64,000 nt of DNA from Andrena cerasifolii (Eukaryota > Arthropoda > Insecta > Hymenoptera > Andrenidae). Within the stretch, counting starts at the first letter, position 1, and each line of letters starts with the position of its first letter. The notes under the pieces are model-generated. The model ran no database searches. It had not been told where the DNA came from and saw only the letters and a program-made list of their open reading frames with translations. Below are positions 30,086 through 43,460 of the stretch, piece by piece. Position numbers and translations under genes: made by a program. The stretch covers positions 10,644,001 to 10,708,000 of the forward strand of contig NC_135133.1 in assembly GCF_050908995.1 (NCBI RefSeq), written 5' to 3'.

Positions 30086-33000
30086 ACAGTCTCAAAAAAA
30101 AAAGATCGGAACGCGAACTTACCTACCTCGTACGAATTGGGCGTTTTCAGATATTTTGCGAAAGGCCGCTCGCTCGCGATAAGAAAATTCCGTCGCTCGT
30201 AAGTCCGTATTCCCTCCGTGGCCTACATGCGAAACGCTTTTATGCGTCATTTATGATATTTATGCTATGCTCCGCCTCCGGTAGCGCGCGACCTTACGTT
30301 TAGTTTATACCCTGTCGCCATGAGGTGCGAGTAAAAAATAGCAACTATTTTTTATTGCGCGATCGTATCAGCAAGCTGCGGCACGCATCGAGGATCGCGT
30401 TATGAAATAGCATGCCTGCGAATGCATGATTTACTTTTGAAAGTGCCGTACAAGCTGCTCCAAAGCACGTGGCGCAGATCGAAAGGAGGCGATTGCTCGC
30501 GAGACAATTAAAATTCTCTCGGGTGGGATGGCTTTCTCAGATGGGGAGCATCTGCTGTAACAAGTATCCGAAGGCACCTCGTACGCGCGTGCATGCAACT
30601 TTTCAATTAACTTCGCCGCAACGCAAACAGATCCCCCCTGCCCCCTCACGGTGCTTGGCGGTTTATTCAATCTCCATCGATTGTTTCGCAGCTCGACGTT
30701 TCTGTTCTCTTTCTCTCTTCATTTAAATACAATGTCGGACATTATCGGTCGTTCGGTATCCGTGGCACGTTACTCTTCGCGGCTTGGAGCCGATATACAG
30801 CGTACAGCTGGAAGGGAGATCGTCAGTTTTACGGGTGAAACGCGTTTAAGGCCTGCGTTCAACGACAAATAAATATGCTAATGGGCATTCGGGGGAAGTT
30901 GAAATGCCGCGCACCTTAGCTTTTGCACCGCGTCGAAAGAAGAAAGTTAAGCTAAGTTGGCGGTGCGGTTCGGAGGAAGCGTCGCGAATGGCCGCGGAGG
31001 GGGATGAATCGGGGAAGAAGAGGGACGGATCCGAGGTTGGGGGCGCAGAAGATGGAACGAGAGTTCTCTTAAATAATAGAAAATTCAGAGGAAGTTGATA
31101 AGCCCAGGGCGCGCTGAAACTTTTCACTCGGCGCCTTCCATTTCTTATTATAATGAATGCATATCGGCTTAGCCGAGGAGGCGGAGAGCTACGGCCGTAA
31201 GAACCCTTTCCCGGTTTTTGCGGCCGGTGCTCCTTGGCTGGTGCTGTAATTCCATCCATTTAAATACTCCCGTGCGTGGCGGCAAGCAAACAAAGCTGTT
31301 TCATCGGCGCGATCGCTCGATGACGGGGGGTGGAGGGCCGACGATTTTTCCTGCCTACTCCTGGAAAGTTGCCGGTTAGGGTAGTCCTCGGCGAGTTTAA
31401 TTCGAAATGTCAGTGGCAGATTGCGCTCGTCGAACCACATGTTGCCACAGCCGACTTCCCACGAGATTCCTGCTCGCACCCACGCACACACGTCCGACAA
31501 CATACCGCGGAATATTTCGGCTATTATTATTACTACCCTAGCCGACGCCGTGTCTTTCGGCGTGACGGCTGCACGCCCGTCGTCCAGCTCCACCGTTTCC
31601 ATTCAGAATCGATCGCGTATTTTCCGCCAAACCGTTCTTCTCCCCCTATCCAGCCGCAATCAACCTTTCCGCGGTTGCCATCGCGTTGAAAGTACGTCCA
31701 GTTGCGCCCAGAAACCGCGCGAGAATCAATCCGTAAGATCCGTCGAACGGCAGTGGCGGTACACGACGGTGACAAGAGACCCGGCGAAAGGACACCATGA
31801 AGATTTCTGGAGGAAAGGGAATTATGGCGAAAGTTTCTAACTCGACGGTGGAGTCTAACAGGGTTGCTTTATTAACGGAGGCGACTAAATCCACGGAGAC
31901 AAATGGCCACGGTCCTGTTAAATCATCGCGAAAAACTTAGCGATTTAATAAGCAATTTCATGGAAATTTTCTGGTCGTTAGCGTAACGACTTTTTCGATA
32001 AAATGTTTTAAGCGCTCGATAAATGACGCGACAGATACGGCGGATTTCTTCACTCGTTTCCATACTACTCACGATACGTGCACGCGTGGAACGTTTCCAA
32101 GGCGACACGCGAGGTGGATAAAATATTCCTCAGCGATGAGGATAAATGTAAGTCGGTGACACAGGGATCGTCTTTGGCGAAGGGACACGTTTTTCAGGCG
32201 TGATGCTCGTTGATCCTTCGCTGATTCCGCTTTTTATCCCGTGGAATCGATCAAACGTCGACGCGTCCTGTCGGCCACCCTCTCGCTCATATTACCGTGC
32301 CTGTGCTTGCGAGAGTCCGCGTGACGCGTATCGACGTCACCGCAGACGAGACCCGAATGCCGCATCTCGCTAAAACCAGGGATAAAATCGTGTTTGGCCC
32401 GCAACAGGGCTCGATTGCGTTGGATTTACTTGGGCGAAAGAGGGTAGGTATTTTACGAATCTTATCTCCCGCAGACCGCGCTGCCTTCTCTTTGTCATTA
32501 CTTCTAGACCCGCGAAAATCTTCGGAATTCGCCGGCCGTTCGGTATCGAAAATATTTATTCGCGTCACGGCGGCCCGCGTCCTCCCGGCGGTGCTTTCAA
32601 AAGCTCAGGGACCGCTATAGGACCGTAAGTATGTATTATACGCGCGTCGTGTGCGCACGCGAGCGGGCGAACAGGGAAAGAGGGAGAGAGCGGGGCGTAT
32701 AGTTGAATCGGTGGATATGCGGAGGACAGCGTGCCTCTTTGCGCAACCCCGAAAGCAATATATCGATGTTTAGCAACCAATAAACGGATCCCTCAAAGAG
32801 GGCTTTTACCGTAAAGCGCTGGTGCTTCGACGTCCCGTTTCTTCCGTGGATGTTGCGCCGGCAAACGCTCGCACCGTTACCGTACGTACACCATCGGCGA
32901 TCGTGTGCGGGCGCACGTTAACGGCGTCGACCGAGGCACTCTCCGCTTTTATGGCTCAAAGTAAACGCATTTATAGAGCCGTTTTGCCACCACCGCCGCT

Positions 33001-36000
33001 GCGTAACCTCGCGGACGACCATTTAACGCCGCTTTTATGATAATGTTATCAATAGCTCGCGACCCTCCTCCCTTCCCGCGAATCGGCTCCCTCTACTTGC
33101 CGATTATTTACGACACTCGTCTATCGTTCACCTTACCGCGCGTCTCGCCCGCGTACCTCGTCCCCGTTCCAGAAGAACCCGCCGTTGCTTCTTTCGAAAG
33201 CAATTTCCAACGTCGCTGCTCGGCGCGCCCGTCCAAATTAATCTCCAGCGCGAGGCAAAGACGCGTCGTCGGGGGGTTGCTTTACGAGTGCAAGAAACGA
33301 AGTTACAAGGTGGACAGCCTGTGTCGGACACTCTGTCCGGAACAGTTGGCGTTTTTACGCCTGTATAATAAAATCCCATACACTCGTCGGAGCAGCGAGC
33401 GGCTGACGGAGACCAGGGTTCTTAGAGGCGCTCTTACACCGTCTCCGGCTTCGCGGTGTCACTGGCAGCTTCGTCATAATTCTCCCTTCGAGTAGAGAAA
33501 TAGTTCTGGCGACCGCGGCAGAGGGACTAATCTTCTAATTTTAATAAAGCGATTGGCATGCTCGACCGCGTTCTTTCCACTATCGAGTGCATTAACGAAC
33601 AGGTAGGGGCTCGCGAGCGTAATAAATACGCGAACCATCATAAAGCCCGGCGTGTACGGCAGGGTTGACGCACACGTTCCTCCGTAGTGGCGGTCGCGTA
33701 CGTGAGCCAGGGGTATATAGAAAGGCCGGCGACCACTGTACACAGAATTCTCGGGATATTCCCGGGGAAAAGCGAGTAAAAAGACGGGGCCATTGTAGGA
33801 ATCAGCTTCCTGGAGGGAGGAGGACGGGGCGGAAGAAAGACGGTCCGGATAGAAGAATCGGGTGGTCGAGTGGCAGAGAGAAAAAGAAGCGGAACGAAGG
33901 GAAATGGGGGGGTCTCTGGTGGAAGCCTCGCCGAACCCTGTTGACCAGTGGGCAGCGGCCTTGACGTATGTGTAGGTATAGCGCTAGCTGGGAAAAGGCA
34001 GCGTGCACCGCACGGGCTCCTAGGTTCGCCCACACCCAGGATTTCGGGGGAGAATCCTTGAAAAGCGGAGACCAGGGCGCCATTGGCCGCTCCGAAAGCT
34101 CCGTCTGAGCTCGGCCAATCGTGGGCCGGGCTGATAACGGCGGCGGTTCTTCTCTTCGTTCCGCCTCCTCAAGACGGAGCGCTTTTGGCACGGTATGTAC
34201 TATATCGGCCAACCTATATCCCGGGTCCACTTCTACGCTCTCCTCTATATGGATCGACCATCTTCTTTTCTCCGCACGAGAAATTTCCACCCGTCTGGAT
34301 CGAGTCACCCGCGGGGTCGTTTGCTACAGCCACTTCCTCCCCTTTTTTCTATGTTTCCTTTGGCTTTAGAGGAACGCTCAGGGGCTATCCATGTGGCCGA
34401 ATTATTTTTCCTTCCCGAAAGTTCCGGTGGTTCGTGGGATTTATACGTCTTTTGGGATTCCCCGTTCTGCTGGTGTACAGTGTCATGAAAAATAGAACTG
34501 ACGTTCTCAGATTCGCCTCGAGTCTTATAGACCGAGAAGTGTCATTTTATATGCGTATAGGTATGCATGCGGGATCGGCGATGAATATTGTAACATGCTA
34601 CAATTAGTAAACAACGATTAAACGGGAACAAGGGCAGACGTAACTTGAGCATAACTCATGTTAGCATAACTTGAGACACTGGCGTCGATTGAAAGCTTAA
34701 TGAAGTAGAGGGTAAATTATGGGGGCAAATTGGACGTAACTGCAAAGAAACATTGGATATTACACGAGCAGTGATCAACCGGAGCCTGTAAAAGGGTATC
34801 TACCCACGTAAACCGCGAGTTATCGGTTAAATCTACCGCAATTAACACGTCTGGCATCGAATATGTATTCCGAATTGACCGATTGATTGTTAATTAGCGG
34901 GCATGAGTCTGCGCGAAAGAGAGCCGCAACGATCGAAGTGGGTTGCCGGTTTATCTACGCGGTGGATCGCAGGTGGTGTCGTTCTTGTCGGTAACATCTT
35001 GGTTCGCGTGCAGGTTCCGGTCAGAGCTGTGTTTAAGCTGGTTCCGTCCTCTTTTCTAGAAGAAGGTGTGCTCGAGTCGGTGCCCCGTAAGTGGCGTAAT
35101 GGGACTGGCCGTTCGGTTGACAAGATAAAGGGTGATGATAAGGCCTCTCCCCCTGCGGAGGGTGCGTGACCGTGGTGTGCCGCGTGACGCGTGTAATAAC
35201 CGTAGCGCGGCTTCTTGCACGCACCCCGTTACACCCCACAACGCTAAACGTACACTTACTCCTATAGTTAGCCGCGTGCACCTTGGTTACACGACAGGTG
35301 CCCATTTGCCGAGGATTCTTAAAGAGGGCGAACTTTCTTTGATGTCGAGCCCGGTCGTGTTGGTCCTTTCCACATTGTAGATACGGTTTATCAAGGCGCG
35401 CTAGGTTCACTAGGTTCTCCAACGTTCGCGGAAAGACGATAAAAGATTTATGGGAGCGCTAAAAGTTTATGCTCGGCTTCGATTAGGAGCACCGCGTGCG
35501 TTCAACGACAGAGGATTCCATCGACGGGAGTATCGGCATGGTACGCTGCGCTGCGCTCCGGCTCTCCGATCCTCCCTGACGGTTCCACCGTTCCTGAAAC
35601 AAAGAACGAGCAAAGTTATACGGCGGCAGGATATCCAGAGGCGCCATTAATACAGCACAGCGGAAGTACGAACCGCGTGACGGATGTTGCAGCGCAAGAA
35701 GCACAATAACGCGCGGCGCGAGCGCGGTCGCCGGAACAGGTGGAAACGATCACGGATCATTTGAGCCGAAATCGCAGCCCGCCGGAACGTAAATCGCGCA
35801 GATATTTTATGGCATCGCGGGCAGATTACAGGCACAATTAGCATGAGACTACATAATTAATAACTCGATTAATGCGCCGGGGCGGAACGTCTGCCCATTG
35901 GTGCACGTCAGCCGTCGTTCGGCCGTCCGTCCGCTCGTACGTTTGTCCCGGTCACGATTCGTGATCTCCTATTTACGTCGCGATCCTCTGTTGCGTCGTA

Positions 36001-36282
36001 ATCGATTGTCGTCGTATAATATCGGCGTCGATCGCTTATGCTTATGCCCACCCGTTCGCGATGCATTCTCTCATGGATCGCTTGCGTTATGTGTATTTAG
36101 GCCCTCCCCGCCGCGGGGCAAAACTCATTAGCGGGCCATTCCATATTCCAGGAGGGAAGTCAGACAGGCCGCGACCGTAGCGTGCACTCGCACGGCAATT
36201 CTCCGGTCCATTGTCAAGGGCCGAAAATCTGCCAGGCCCTTTACCTGGCGGCCGTAATGCTTCATTTACTGCACTCGCGTAC
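30086..36282. other. CpG-rich gene-poor DNA
   Basis: Many overlapping open frames occur on both strands, as expected in GC-rich DNA, but none shows a domain, signal peptide or splice-consistent continuation. A TAATTAAT-like cluster lies at about 35850-35875. The DNA could be distal regulatory sequence or intron. I found no repeat longer than a few dozen bases. Confidence 0.5.
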
Positions 36283-37171
36283 GGTAGGGGAGACCGGGGC
36301 TGGTTGACTAATTGTTAACAACTTTGCACCGACGTATGTTCTACCGCGGAAACACTCACTGTAGTTATTAAATAAACGAGCCTTTTAGTTTTATTTAACG
36401 ACTAGGAAAGAATGTCTTTCTACGACGGTATACCGAACAGAAGTGAGCTCTTCTCTAACAACGGACTGTTCTATCACCGTTGCCAGATATTGAAAGAAAA
36501 AGACGCTCCACAGACGTATCATTATCTTTTACTATATTCAGGTTTCCCTGAATGTTGAATAATTTTTGCCTTTTAATAACTGTAGTAATCCAACAGAAAG
36601 AAGTCACTTCTACTATGCCGTGCATCTATGTCCGACCCCGCGGTCGCGCGTTTTTTTTAACAGTTATCAGCGTTTGTCGAAAAATTGACTGCGTGAGTAA
36701 ATATTTTTTTCTCACGCTCTATGTAGTTACAATAGAATAAATGTTAAGGGACTATTAGTGTTTTTGTTTATACGTAAATAATTGGGGGTTATATAGATTA
36801 TTGAAGTGAAAATGATCGGTCGGTGCTGGTCGACTAATAACGCCAATAGGGTTCAAATTGTTATTTTGTTATTCGGAAACTATGTTATAAATACGTTATA
36901 ATTTATGTTTCGGTTGAAAAAATTTTATTACCACTGATATAAGTTACTAATAATATTTTCTTAACTGATTGTACCTATACTCAATCTACCCCATGTTAGA
37001 AAGACATTAAAACGCCTTAATAGTTGTCACATTGAGTGAACTTTAATAATTTAATCAGCTAGCCAATTGTATGCCCCATGAAATATACTAACCGGTTTAA
37101 TATTTCGTCCACATAATTTATTAAAAATCAAAAGCTGAAGAACTGGCCTACCAGCCCCGGTGTTCCCTATA
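36283..37171. mobile_element. ~889-bp non-coding element with terminal inverted repeats
   Basis: Left GGTAGGGGAGACCGGGGCTGG and right-end complement TATAGGGAACACCGGGGCTGG match over most of ~25 bp. CGTAC occurs immediately outside on both sides (36278-36282 and 37172-37176), a possible 5-bp target duplication. The inside is AT-rich, in contrast to the CpG-rich surroundings, and has an internal copy of the GGTGCTGGTCGACTAA motif. No transposase. Confidence 0.7.
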
Positions 37172-40100
37172 CGTACAGTTATACAGCAAATACGCAAGCG
37201 AGTGTTTTCGACACGCGACAAGATTCATCCTCGCGGCGATATTTCCGGCCGCGTTTTCACGGGCGTACCGATCAGAGAGGCGGAGCGGAAAGGGTGAATT
37301 CGGGGCGCGCCCCGAACGCCAGAGAAGTCGAGCGGTGATAAATTTGTGGAAAAGATTTTCTGGACGCGAAGCTTTATCGCTTCCTTGGCTCGACTTGGCA
37401 TCGACGGGGTCGACGTGGAATTAGAAAAGGACGGCCTTGTTCGGTACGTACACAGGTAGTCGGTATCGAAGATTTATCAGCGGCCGAAGACGGGGAGGCT
37501 GATCTCGAAAGACAACCGCGATTGAGTTACGTTGATTTTATTCCGCATTATTCCACCCAGCGCCGCGATACGGAACCGCTCCTTGGCCAGATCACTTTTA
37601 TTCCCCGGATTGCCCTGCGCCCGTGCGCTCGCGCGCTCCTGCCACGCCGGGATTAACGTCATTGCGGTTTTTAAGCAGGCAATTTCCTAATTCGGTTGCC
37701 CCGGGATCCCTGATTTATCGCGCTTTTGCCAGTTATTCCGTACTACCGGTGATTTACGACGCTGCTTCCGCTCCCGTTCTAGTTCCAGACTCCTTCTCCA
37801 TCCTCCTCCTTCTTCCTCTCATTCTCCTTCATTCCGTGTCTCTTCTCGCGGAGTCGCAGCCGCTTCCGCGATGCAGCTTCCTCTTAGGCGTAGCTGCCCC
37901 CCTTCGATCGAGCTCCAAGGGCGTGCCCCGAGGAATCGGCTCTGCGAAAAGGGACACGTTCAACTGGCGCGGCTCTCGCGTCGCTAGATACCGCGACAGG
38001 ACTCGCATTCAGAATGGAGGGGGGGAAAAAAACGGTTCAACGTACTTGGCAGATTAATTGAACGCGAAACGGTGCGGTTCACGGTGCGTGCTACGCATCC
38101 GCGTGAGAAATTCGATGTATTGTGCGGGGGAACGCGTCGAGGGAACCCACGGGGCTATCCCGTCTGTTTAAGTCAATAATTAGTTATAATCTTAGTGTAA
38201 TCGTGGCGGGCCGCGATTAACAGTTATAATCAAAGCCCGTTATCGGCGAACGTAATCGGCGCACGGTAGCGGCAATTAGACTGGCTAGAACTAACGCGAG
38301 ACATACAATGAGCGTAATGAGAAACGTCTCGTCCGCGTTTCCTGGAGAGCGCCTTTTATTTTTAGAGTTATCGGTGTGAAACGTAGTCACCCTTGCGGTG
38401 CGTTTAGAATCTCATTTGTTCCTGGATTCGCTCTTAATGACGGCTTAATTAGACGGCCGAGGAGGATTTCGAACAGCCGTCTTCGTGGTGGATTCAACGA
38501 GATCGCCGCCCTGTTGTGGTTTTGGTGCCCGACCGTGCAGGGTATTTTTCCACGGCCGGGCGAAATAATGCGCCCTAGCTCCGGTTATGCGGTAGAACGG
38601 GCAAACTGTTGTTTCTCTACGCGCAAAAACAGAAGGTACGCGCGGCGGTTCGGATTCACGGTGGACTGATCATTGCGCGAAAACACGAGCGGGCTTGTTT
38701 TTGCAGCGCGGGAAACTCGATCGGAGTCCACTCGCTGGAATACTCTCCGTTGCTATTTGTAAAAACATACTTAAGAGATAGGTGGATACGCTCTGCCTTC
38801 GAGCCAGACCTGTCCGGACCGAATTTCAATCGAAGCTTCGCTGTGTTTCCAATTCGAATCGTTACGCGGCGAAGCTCCGAAAACAGCGAGGAATACCACC
38901 AACGGTGGAATTTTCCGGCGGAGACATCGATCTTCCTTGCGATCGGCGGCTTCCCAAAAGAAATGGCCGAGCGCGTGTATCCCCACCGTATGTATTTACG
39001 CGGACGCGGCGAGGAGAGGGAAGGTTAGAGGGAGAAACCGTCGGAAGGATCGTTTCGAGGTTAACGAGGAGGGCCGTGATTCTAAGGGGGTGGTTGGAGG
39101 CGACTGCGAGGGTGGTAGCAGAGCAGATAATGGCGGGGACAGCAAAGGCAACGGTAATGGCAGCCCTTGGGACATTGCTCGGATTCGAAGGAACGCTCGT
39201 TAGCACCTTCTAACCGTCCTGGATCGGGGCCGCGTTTATGGATCCTGTCAGGACTCGGGAGGTCCGACCCCTGTTGTCTCGTTGCCTCCGTCTTGGTCCA
39301 CTCTCCGGACCCTCCGATTCTTTCCCGGCTAATTGTATCCATCTTGCGACTAATTGACGGCTAGCCGCGCACTTGACTGTCGCAATTTTATCTGCCCGAC
39401 GTTCAGTCCCAAGGGAGGAACTGGGAATTTCGAATTTTCGACCTGGCCGCCGGCAATGGCCACGAATTATGGGGCCGATAAATAACTTGGCGTATCCACC
39501 GCGAAATTATAATTCTCGTAAACGTCGTACGCTTTATGCGTGCGGGGACGATAATTTACAAAGAACTCGCGCTTAATTATCTCGCTGCTTTTCCATTGTG
39601 CTTTTAATTAAATTTAATTACCCAACCGGCGCACGATGGCGCATCTTTTCGCGTCGATGGCTCGCGGCCGACGAGGAAATATCCCGTCTTGTTTTCCGAG
39701 CGGCGCGAATCGGCGCCGCGGATCGCAAATTAAAGAATTTCATGGTTTCGCTTTATAAATACGTACCGTGGCCGACACGTGAACAACGGAAAGAAGGAAA
39801 AAGTATAAGGAGAAAAAGACCTTTGTCCTTTCTGCCAGCGTTCCATATAGCCGGGGCGATATCCAGCGATGGTCGTTAGATCGCCGTTATCGCCGTCGCC
39901 GTTAGTTACTCCGCCTATTGTAACAATTTCATAGAGGTCCGTGCAGGGTGTGTAAAACCCTGCAACGGCCTCGCGTGTCGGAAGACGATAGTCGTCACAG
40001 TGACTGTTATATCAAACGGGGTCGAGATTGCGATAACGACTGGAACATACGTAGGATACACGGTTTACGTACCTACACTCCTGCTGGGTAGTTAGTGAGA

Positions 40101-40586
40101 ACGTACTTTCGTCCTACGCACGAGAGGGTGCAATGTCGTAGGACCGTTTCCACCCTTCTTTTCCTTCAACGCAGATTCAACGTTCCATTAACATTGCGCA
40201 TCATTTCGCTAGATGGCAACGCGCTGTTCGGTAGGAGCGTTCTCGACGTCGCCTCCTCCAGCTTGCGACTTGTCGGTCAGATTTTCTCCTACGCGTAGGG
40301 GGCTTCGGGCGGCTCGTGGTTCCTAGTCGAAAGCGTGGAACCGGGTGGACAGTTTTCTCGAAGGGAGAAAAGGTGCCGAGACCAGGGTGGGTTCCAGTTC
40401 TACGCCAGTGGTCGGTAGGTGGTACGTATGTAAAGGAAGCCCCAGTTCTACGTAAGCCGGAACGCCGGCGTTCGTGGTCGAAGCCAATCTCAGTCCACGC
40501 TGGCCATTTGGCGTTTCCTCGGTCGTGTCGGTCGTGCACACACGAGCTTGCCTTTTATTCCGTTTAACCCCTGCCTCCGAGCAGCG

Positions 40587-40616
40587 GCTCACCCCCGCTC
40601 ACCCCCGCTCACCCCC
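40587..40616 (+). repeat. GCTCACCCCC x3
   Basis: Three perfect 10-bp tandem copies, followed by a GA-rich run at 40628-40655. Confidence 0.9.
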
Positions 40617-41856
40617 TGCCGCTCGGTAGAGGGCGAGAGGGAGAGAGAGAGAGAGGCCAGGGCAGCTTCCTAAATGATTAATTACCGATCTCCATCGCGC
40701 GGAGGGATCCTGCAGGAAGGCGGGTCGTTGGACGGCCTTAAAGTAAGCTCATTTCTAAAACGGATATTCCGTGTTCCGCGTGCCATGGAACGGCATTCGG
40801 TGGCCCCCAGCGTTGCTGCCACTTCGCTGCCGCCTGCCACCCCCCTCTCTGTATATCGCGCCCCCTTTTAGTTGCGTAAGCAGCCCCGTAGACGGTGTTC
40901 CCTCTTCGCGTGGCCTGCCGAGTGCCGACTTCTCGGAGATCGCGAGCTCGATATCGCGAACGCTCTGGTCCCCGGCGTAAATGAAATGCGCTACGTGCCA
41001 GAAAAAAAGCTCCTACCTCGTTCCGCTGATCGATGAGCCACGAAGTTCTCGCAGCGACCCCCTATTCCCACTTCACTCTTCCCGATCCAAAGCGATTTCG
41101 TTGCGCTCAATTTTACGCTAGCTACCATGGCACAAAAACGATGCATCGCGTCGCTCTTCGATCTCTAGATCATAAAGCTTCGGCTGGATCTTGGGTAGAT
41201 CTCTGGCCACGGAAATTTTCAGAGTTTCATGACCGCGAAACAACAATTGTAGGGCCGCGAAGTCCAATAATAACGCGGGCGCGCGCGTCAAGGTCAAAGC
41301 AGACCGAAAATGCGTAGCGTGACATTATTTTGCCAGCGACCGAAATGACGTCGACGTAGCCGTGCGTTACCACTTTTCTGAAAAGTGACCGGGCGACGCG
41401 CCGCTTGCCGCAGAGATCGTTACGAGTCGCAAGCGCGAACATCCGAATTTATACTTTTTCTCCATTCTTCACTTACCTCATTCAATATATTGGTATTTAC
41501 AAACTTCTCATACGCGGTTTTGTAGGTGTGTATATATATACACACCTTGCTATTAAACCAGTGATTATTATTCCTCCTACACAATGATTTTGCGATGCGC
41601 TACGCAAAGAATTTTATCGATGCGATTCGATCGAGCAATCAAAATTATCTGGCGGAGGGAGCGAAAAGGAGAGGCGGTCGCCTGCACGAAATCTCTGCGA
41701 AACGACGATTCTCCTTTCGTCGATCCTTTCGTGCTCTTTCCTCTCTGGTGCTCCCCGTCCGTTTGCCCAGCACCTCTGTGTCTGTGCGCGCGTTTTCGTG
41801 CGATACGCTGTGTTATCGTTTGCATTGCAAATGGCAACCTACCCCGCCCACATTCA

Positions 41857-41905
41857 AACACACACACACACACACACTCTATAAGCGAGAGAGAGAGACA
41901 GAGAG
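41857..41905 (+). repeat. (CA)n followed by (GA)n microsatellite
   Basis: About 20 bp of CA repeats, a short gap (TCTATAAG), then an imperfect GA run. A likely length-variable locus. Confidence 0.9.
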
Positions 41906-43429
41906 ATTACGGAGCGTGCACGTTTTATGGTGAAATCGGGCGCATGTGCGAGCTCGCCGATATATCGAGTCCTACGCGGATGAGTCACGAGAATCGGAAC
42001 AACCCTAACGATGCCCTCTTAAGGGGGCTGAACTGTCGAATTTCGACACGTTCCGCCGCGTTCTCGAATTATTTTTGCCAACTCGGAAGGGGATTAGGGG
42101 GAAGGGCTAATAAGCGAGCCGATCCAACGATGCAAGTAGCTCTGGCAAACACTTCGATCGCGCAAAGGTGCTTCGGTCGATTCTGATCGCTCCGCGCGAT
42201 TAAATTCTTTTGTATCGATGCGGCTGACGCGTTTCATTTCTCGAGGAATAAGTATTCACGGATTGAATTAAAAAATATTTTCCGATCGCGAATTCCATCG
42301 CAGTGTCGACCTCTCCTCCCTCGACCCCGTATTTTAATTCGTCGCGCATGTTTTCGCGTGGCAGCCCACTTTCCTCTCGCAACTGCCGTCTGGCGGGACT
42401 TATTTTTTCATCCTCCTTATCCCGAGCCAGGTTTACTTAAGATATTAAAGTGCTCACCCTTCTTCCAGCTTTCTTTTGCCTCCTGTCCCATTCCTCCGTC
42501 CCTCCCGAGGGGGCGCGAGGTTCCTCCGTCTTTCGCCGGCATCCCCGAGGGAGTTTGGTGCCTCCACGTCGGCTTCGCTTAATTTGTAAGCGGATTTTTG
42601 CACTAATCAACGGATTTAAGAAGGACAAGGAGTTGGAAAGACGAGGGGGGGGAGCACGGGCCGGAAGAACGAGGAACCCGGGCGAGACTGGGGGGGGGGA
42701 CAAGAAAGTCATTTGAATTTATTTTAATTATACTAACGAACAGGCCGCGGAACGAGGGCCTAACGAATTATTTGCTCGAATATGATTGCGCGGAATTTCT
42801 AACGAGGGATCGACCGATCTCTGCCCGCGTCTTTGGGGATCGTTACCACTGGCTGATGGACTCGCCCGTCCCGACCACGCCAACCAAGAAGTCTTTAAAG
42901 CCAATCATCCACGAGTCCCAGACTTCCGTTTCGCGCAGGTATCGCCACGCGAGGAAAGAAACTCTCGGCTAGACAGAGGATGACAAAACGAAGGAGACGC
43001 GAGACCGCACTCCCGACCGGGTCGTTAATAAATCATTTTGTTAGCGACGCAGCGGCTAAAGAATCCGACGCGCGATAATGGATCGGACGATTATTCACGG
43101 ATCTCGTATCGATCGCCGTCGATATTGCAAGTGACTACCGTGACGGGAGCACGAGACGAGCGCCCGCCTCTTTTGCATTGGACAAAGAGAAGCAACTATC
43201 GAGGGCAGCTCGATGGATCTCCCTCGATAGTCTGTGCGCTCCTGTCGCGTGTTTGCAGACAGCCTGTATTCTTGCCTGCGCAACTAAACCTTACGAGGAG
43301 ACAACAAACATTATCGTCGCTCGCGGGCCACGAGTTCTTTCAAGCTACTCGTTAAGGTTTGAATTCCGAGGGAAAAAGGAAGAGGATCACCGCGAAGGGG
43401 GACGCGCGCCCGGCCCTTCCAGGACGGAA

Positions 43430-43460
43430 GACTACCAGAAAGAAAGAAAGAAAGAAAGAG
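43430..43460 (+). repeat. (GAAA)n tract
   Basis: About six GAAA units; a second purine run (GAGAGAGAGAGA) lies at about 43828-43846. Confidence 0.85.

Noticed and set aside
34903..35422. Overlapping open frames on both strands, considered as a decayed viral or retroelement insertion
   Set aside because: No polymerase, capsid or glycoprotein motif could be recognised, and both strands are equally open.
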